Shown one piece after another: positions 56,466 through 64,000 of a stretch of DNA of 64,000 bases. The translations under genes and the position numbers were made by a program. The number at the start of each line of letters is the position of its first letter. Position 1 is the stretch's first letter. The notes beneath the pieces were generated by a model that searched no databases, was not told where the DNA came from, and saw only the letters and a program-made list of their open reading frames with translations. Source of the stretch: Carnobacterium maltaromaticum DSM 20342. Its GTDB lineage: Bacteria > Bacillota > Bacilli > Lactobacillales > Carnobacteriaceae. Location: the NCBI RefSeq assembly GCF_000744945.1, contig NZ_JQMX01000001.1:1178001-1242000 (forward strand). Reading direction: 5' to 3'.

Positions 56466-56539
56466 TGCACCCAAGAGGAGTCGAACCTCTAACCGCTTGA
56501 TTCGTAGTCAAGTACTCTATCCAATTGAGCTATGGGTGC
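56466..56539 (-). tRNA. tRNA-Arg (ACG)
   Basis: Anticodon loop CTACGAA, target of A34-to-inosine editing; acceptor GCACCCA/TGGGTGC. Confidence 0.95.
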
Positions 56540-56544
56540 AAATG

Positions 56545-56631
56545 GTGCCGAGGGCCGGAATCGAACCGGCACGGTGATCACTCACCGCAGGATTTTAAGT
56601 CCTGTGCGTCTGCCAGTTCCGCCACCCCGGC
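56545..56631 (-). tRNA. tRNA-Leu (TAA)
   Basis: Class II with long variable arm, anticodon loop CTTAAAA; acceptor GCCGGGG/CCCTCGGC region, A73. Confidence 0.95.
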
Positions 56632-56685
56632 ATGGAATGTGGATCAGATTTCAAAGAAATCTGGGCAACCTAGACGAATCTAGTA

Positions 56686-56757
56686 AGCGAAAGACGGGGT
56701 TCGAACCCGCGACCCCCACCTTGGCAAGGTGATGTTCTACCACTGAACTACTTTCGC
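56686..56757 (-). tRNA. tRNA-Gly (GCC)
   Basis: Anticodon loop TTGCCAA; acceptor GCGAAAG/CTTTCGC, U73. Confidence 0.95.
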
Positions 56758-56784
56758 ATCGCAATTATTTATTTAATAAAAATG

Positions 56785-56858
56785 GTGCCGGCTAAAGGAG
56801 TTGAACCCTCGACCCTCTGATTACAAATCAGATGCTCTACCAACTGAGCTAAGCCGGC
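56785..56858 (-). tRNA. tRNA-Thr (TGT)
   Basis: Anticodon loop TTTGTAA; acceptor GCCGGCT/AGCCGGC, A73. Confidence 0.95.
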
Positions 56859-56870
56859 TAAAAGTTAAAG

Positions 56871-56952
56871 TGCGGGTGAAGGGACTTGAACCCCCACGTC
56901 TTACAACGCTAGATCCTAAATCTAGTGCGTCTGCCAATTCCGCCACACCCGC
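56871..56952 (-). tRNA. tRNA-Leu (TAG)
   Basis: Class II, anticodon loop TTTAGGA; acceptor GCGGGTG/CACCCGC, A73. Confidence 0.95.
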
Positions 56953-56994
56953 TAAAATATGGCTATTAACTAATCATTTTATAATGTTTAGTTA

Positions 56995-57067
56995 TGAGTC
57001 ATGTAGGATTCGAACCTACGACCCTCTGATTAAAAGTCAGATGCTCTACCAACTGAGCTAATGACTC
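56995..57067 (-). tRNA. tRNA-Lys (TTT)
   Basis: Anticodon loop CTTTTAA; acceptor GAGTCAT/ATGACTC. With tRNA-Glu (TTC) it is a substrate class for the MnmL/MnmM U34 modification encoded at 48.7-50.4 kb. Confidence 0.95.
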
Positions 57068-57071
57068 ATGG

Positions 57072-57144
57072 TGGGGGTTAACGGGCTCGAACCGCTGACC
57101 CTCTGCTTGTAAGGCAGATGCTCTCCCAACTGAGCTAAACCCCC
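57072..57144 (-). tRNA. tRNA-Val (TAC)
   Basis: Anticodon loop CTTACAA; acceptor GGGGGTT/AACCCCC. First tRNA after 5S rRNA. Confidence 0.95.
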
Positions 57145-57181
57145 AAAATGAATGGATATTTTGACTAAATGTATTGGATCA

Positions 57182-57297
57182 GCGTGGCAACGTCCTACCC
57201 TCACAGGGGGAAACCCCCAACTACTCTCGGCGCTGAAAAGCTTAACTGCTGTGTTCGGCATGGGAACAGGTGTATCCTTTTCGCTATCGCCACCACA
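57182..57297 (-). rRNA. rrf: 5S ribosomal RNA
   Basis: About 116 bases reading TGTGGTGGCGATAGCG at the 5' end, CCCATGCCGAACACAG in the middle and GACGTTGCCACGC at the 3' end, the conserved Firmicute 5S elements. Ends are approximate. Confidence 0.93.
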
Positions 57298-57552
57298 CAA
57301 TTTTTTTACAACTTGCGGCGCTACTCTGCGTCTGTTTCCTTTGCTCCACTCCTCATGCACACTAGTGCATTCCGGGGTTCGCTCAGTTACATCCTTGATT
57401 AGCTTGCAATTTGATAAAAAATGCTTGTTTAGGTTGATGGTTACATCGACACTAAACTGCGATTCAATTATTTAGTTGTAGAGAGTTTGATCTCTCAAAA
57501 CTGGAACTGTTTAAAAAGTAATTGTTTTGGAAACGTTCTTCACCGTTTATTT

Positions 57553-62421
<4,869 letters not shown>

Positions 62422-62582
62422 AATGATGCTTGAAGCTCATTAGTTTTTGCTAGCGAATAATTATTCACTTTCTTGCTTGTTTGACTCAACCTTGTTGAGT
62501 CATCCTACACATTTGGTTCGTCTTACTTTGTTCAGTTTTCAAAGGTCTAAGTTGTTTCGTTTGTCGTTTTGACAACTTCTAA

Positions 62583-62611
62583 ATATTAACACATGGTTAA
62601 TTCGTTGTCAA
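62583..62611 (-). promoter_or_regulatory. rRNA operon promoter P2
   Basis: -35 TTGACA (62611-62606), 17-base spacer, -10 TAATAT (62588-62583), about 160 bases before 16S. Confidence 0.8.
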
Positions 62612-62698
62612 CACTTTTTAAAACTTTTTTTGAATATTTTATTTTGTTGTTGAATATTTATTCAACGTTTAGTTGCGTTTATTCAACGCGACTTCAAA

Positions 62699-62728
62699 AT
62701 ATTATCACATAAGGCAACTAATTGTCAA
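62699..62728 (-). promoter_or_regulatory. rRNA operon promoter P1
   Basis: -35 TTGACA (62728-62723), 18-base spacer, -10 TAATAT (62704-62699). With P2, 117 bases downstream, it forms the usual tandem rrn promoter pair. Confidence 0.75.
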
Positions 62729-62960
62729 CACTTAATTTAAAAAGTTTTTTTACGCCGTTGAAAGAGTTGTTAGCTCTTAGCGACATCAATTACTATACCA
62801 AGTTTCTATTTAATGGTCAATAGAAAAATCTTATTTTTATGCATTTTTTTATTAAAACGTACATTAACATTTAAACAAGCTATAGTAATTCGTTTTATGT
62901 CACCATTTCCCTTAATTATAAACAACTATATTTCATTTAGAAATCTCCATCGTTCGTTTT

Positions 62961-63491
62961 TTATTTACAGTCATATTCATACAAATTGAAGTCAGCAACT
63001 TGTTCTCCTGCATCATGATCATAAATAGTCTTTAAAAAGGCAAAATTTACTGATTGATAAAGCTTATTTAAAACAGCATTACTTGAAATACAATCTAAGC
63101 GAACACCACTTTTTCCTTTTTTTTGACTGTATGCTTTAATTTCAGCTAAGATTTCATTTGCAATGCCCTGTCCTGAAAATTTTCTAACTAAGTTAAGACG
63201 ATGCAAATAAAAATACTGACTCGAATCCTCTGCCCCCCATAATTGCGCATCCCATTCGCTCTGGTTGCTCCATAAAATAAACATTCCTACTGGTTCATCG
63301 TTGATCGTACAATAAAATACTTCACCTCTTTCAATAGCTTGCGGAGTATTATGATTATCTTTCCCCTCAAGAACACCATTCCACTGCTTAGATCCTATCG
63401 ATTTTAGCCAACTTGCAGTCTCATAGAGCATCCCTTCAATTAAACCTAAATCACTTGTTTTTGCTTGATGTAGCACAACTTTATTTCCCAC
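62961..63491 (-). CDS. GNAT-family N-acetyltransferase
   Basis: 176 residues. The acetyl-CoA binding motif is the segment RLNLVRKFSGQGIANEILAEIKAYSQKKG (described in two parts: RLNLVRKFSGQGIANEIL and the following helix) near 115-140, ending in the C-terminal SVNFAFLKTIYDHD typical of the family. Start is GTG at 63491 after GGGGAGCG. Substrate unknown. It is transcribed leftward and stands alone between the rRNA operon promoters and the pgi fragment. Confidence 0.82.
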   Translation of the reverse strand: MGNKVVLHQAKTSDLGLIEGMLYETASWLKSIGSKQWNGVLEGKDNHNTPQAIERGEVFYCTINDEPVGMFILWSNQSEWDAQLWGAEDSSQYFYLHRLNLVRKFSGQGIANEILAEIKAYSQKKGKSGVRLDCISSNAVLNKLYQSVNFAFLKTIYDHDAGEQVADFNLYEYDCK

Positions 63492-63674
63492 TTTATCGCT
63501 CCCCTATTCTTTTTTTAGTTCTTTCCTTCTATAGTAAGTTTAAATTTACTAGTTTTTTATAAGTAAGACGATTGTACCATATGCTTTAAAACCTTGTCAC
63601 TAGCTTTAAAAACATATTACTATAAGAAAAATCAGGCTAACCCTAACAAATTAAAATGAATTCTCCATATAAAT

Positions 63675-63750
63675 AAAAATATCTCGAAATGTTCAAAGAC
63701 AGCCCCAGACTACTGCCTGAATCTACTTTAATCATTTCGAGATATCTAAT
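63675..63750 (-). terminator. Terminator after the pgi fragment
   Basis: ATATCTCGAAATG pairs with CATTTCGAGATAT across a loop of about 40 bases that has its own small stem, followed by a T-rich tract on the minus strand. It is presumably the native pgi terminator. Confidence 0.7.
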
Positions 63751-63765
63751 TAATTCATTCTTGTT

Positions 63766-63849
63766 TTATAAACGTTCGTTCAATTCTTTAGCTAATTCTT
63801 CAAAGCCAGGTTTGCCTAATAAAGCAAACATGTTCTTTTTGTAGGCTAA
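63766..63849 (-). pseudogene. pgi: 3' fragment of glucose-6-phosphate isomerase gene
   Basis: The last 27 codons read LAYKKNMFALLGKPG then FEELAKELNERL and stop, the C-terminus of Firmicute glucose-6-phosphate isomerase (normally preceded by GVEAY). Homology stops at AY (about 63846); one codon further upstream is an in-frame TGA, and the DNA beyond does not resemble pgi. The fragment keeps a normal terminator. It looks like the duplicated 3' end left at one boundary of an element integrated in pgi; the intact gene would then lie at the element's far end. Confidence 0.75.
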
Positions 63850-64000
63850 TCATTTTTCCGAATGGTCCATGGTGGACTTTGAAGGACAAAAATAGTTTGT
63901 TTTCCTCGTTTGTACAAATTTTATCTATTTGCAAAAGACAATGATGGACTAGTGTGGACAACTAAACGGAACCACAGACGGAACCACAAAATAATTTTTA
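63850..64000. mobile_element. Probable end of an integrated element (attachment-site flank)
   Basis: 150 bases of non-pgi sequence with an inverted repeat GTCCA-TGG-TGGAC (63865-63877), two further TGGAC copies (63945, 63955) and a 12-base direct repeat ACGGAACCACA(G/A) twice (63966-63989). Clusters of short repeats next to a gene's 3' end resemble integrase arm-type sites. No integrase gene is in view; the window ends here. Confidence 0.5.

Noticed and set aside
63850..64000. Integrase C-terminus at the right edge
   Set aside because: Neither strand gives a frame with tyrosine or serine recombinase motifs in the 150 bases available.

Overview
The window is chromosomal DNA of a low-GC Gram-positive bacterium of the order Lactobacillales. 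The 16S sequence, a SAM-III (SMK) riboswitch in front of metK, a methionine T-box operon and the glycerol genes all fit Carnobacterium, probably near C. maltaromaticum. The genus call rests on remembered 16S features and was not searched.

Layout. 1-7.7 kb: a queG 5' end, a probable small RNA with a CcpA site, rlmA and an epimerase, then mgtC-like, iron alcohol dehydrogenase, pepV, nnrD and a pseudouridine synthase. 7.7-8.1 kb: tandem copies of a dispersed repeat. 8.1-16.2 kb: a methionine/sulfur operon read leftward under a Met T-box (trans-sulfuration enzyme, three-gene amino-acid ABC importer, metE, and a homocysteine methyltransferase/methylene-THF reductase). 16.3-18 kb: a MurJ-type flippase. 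18.3-20.6 kb: two tandem PlcR/TprA-like TPR regulators with an intergenic 26-codon peptide gene on the opposite strand, which looks like an undescribed peptide signalling module. 20.6-34.7 kb: phzF, MFS exporter, P-type ATPase, leuS with a Leu T-box, fumC, a dicarboxylate symporter, gtrA and a dNTPase. 35-41.1 kb: glycerol operon glpF-glpK-glpD and a PTS glucose-family permease, each with CcpA (cre) sites and the PTS gene with a leader terminator. 41.3-47.3 kb: a glucosaminidase with seven LysM repeats, an orphan small gene, a PadR-DUF1700-DUF4097 envelope operon and a PAP2 phosphatase. 47.4-54.3 kb: two MFS exporters, mnmL-mnmM tRNA modification genes, metK and a membrane protein.

54.4-62.8 kb is one rRNA operon read leftward (tandem promoters, 16S, 23S, 5S, then 26 tRNAs). 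The distal part of the tRNA cluster is a tandem block duplication in which one copy lacks tRNA-Phe. After a GNAT acetyltransferase the right edge holds only the last 27 codons of a glucose-6-phosphate isomerase gene joined to unrelated DNA with short direct repeats. This is what the attachment site at one end of an integrated element would look like.

Convergent gene pairs are separated by strong bidirectional terminators throughout. Several genes start with GTG or TTG, and many of the longest open frames overstate the true start; ribosome-binding-site-based starts are given where they differ.
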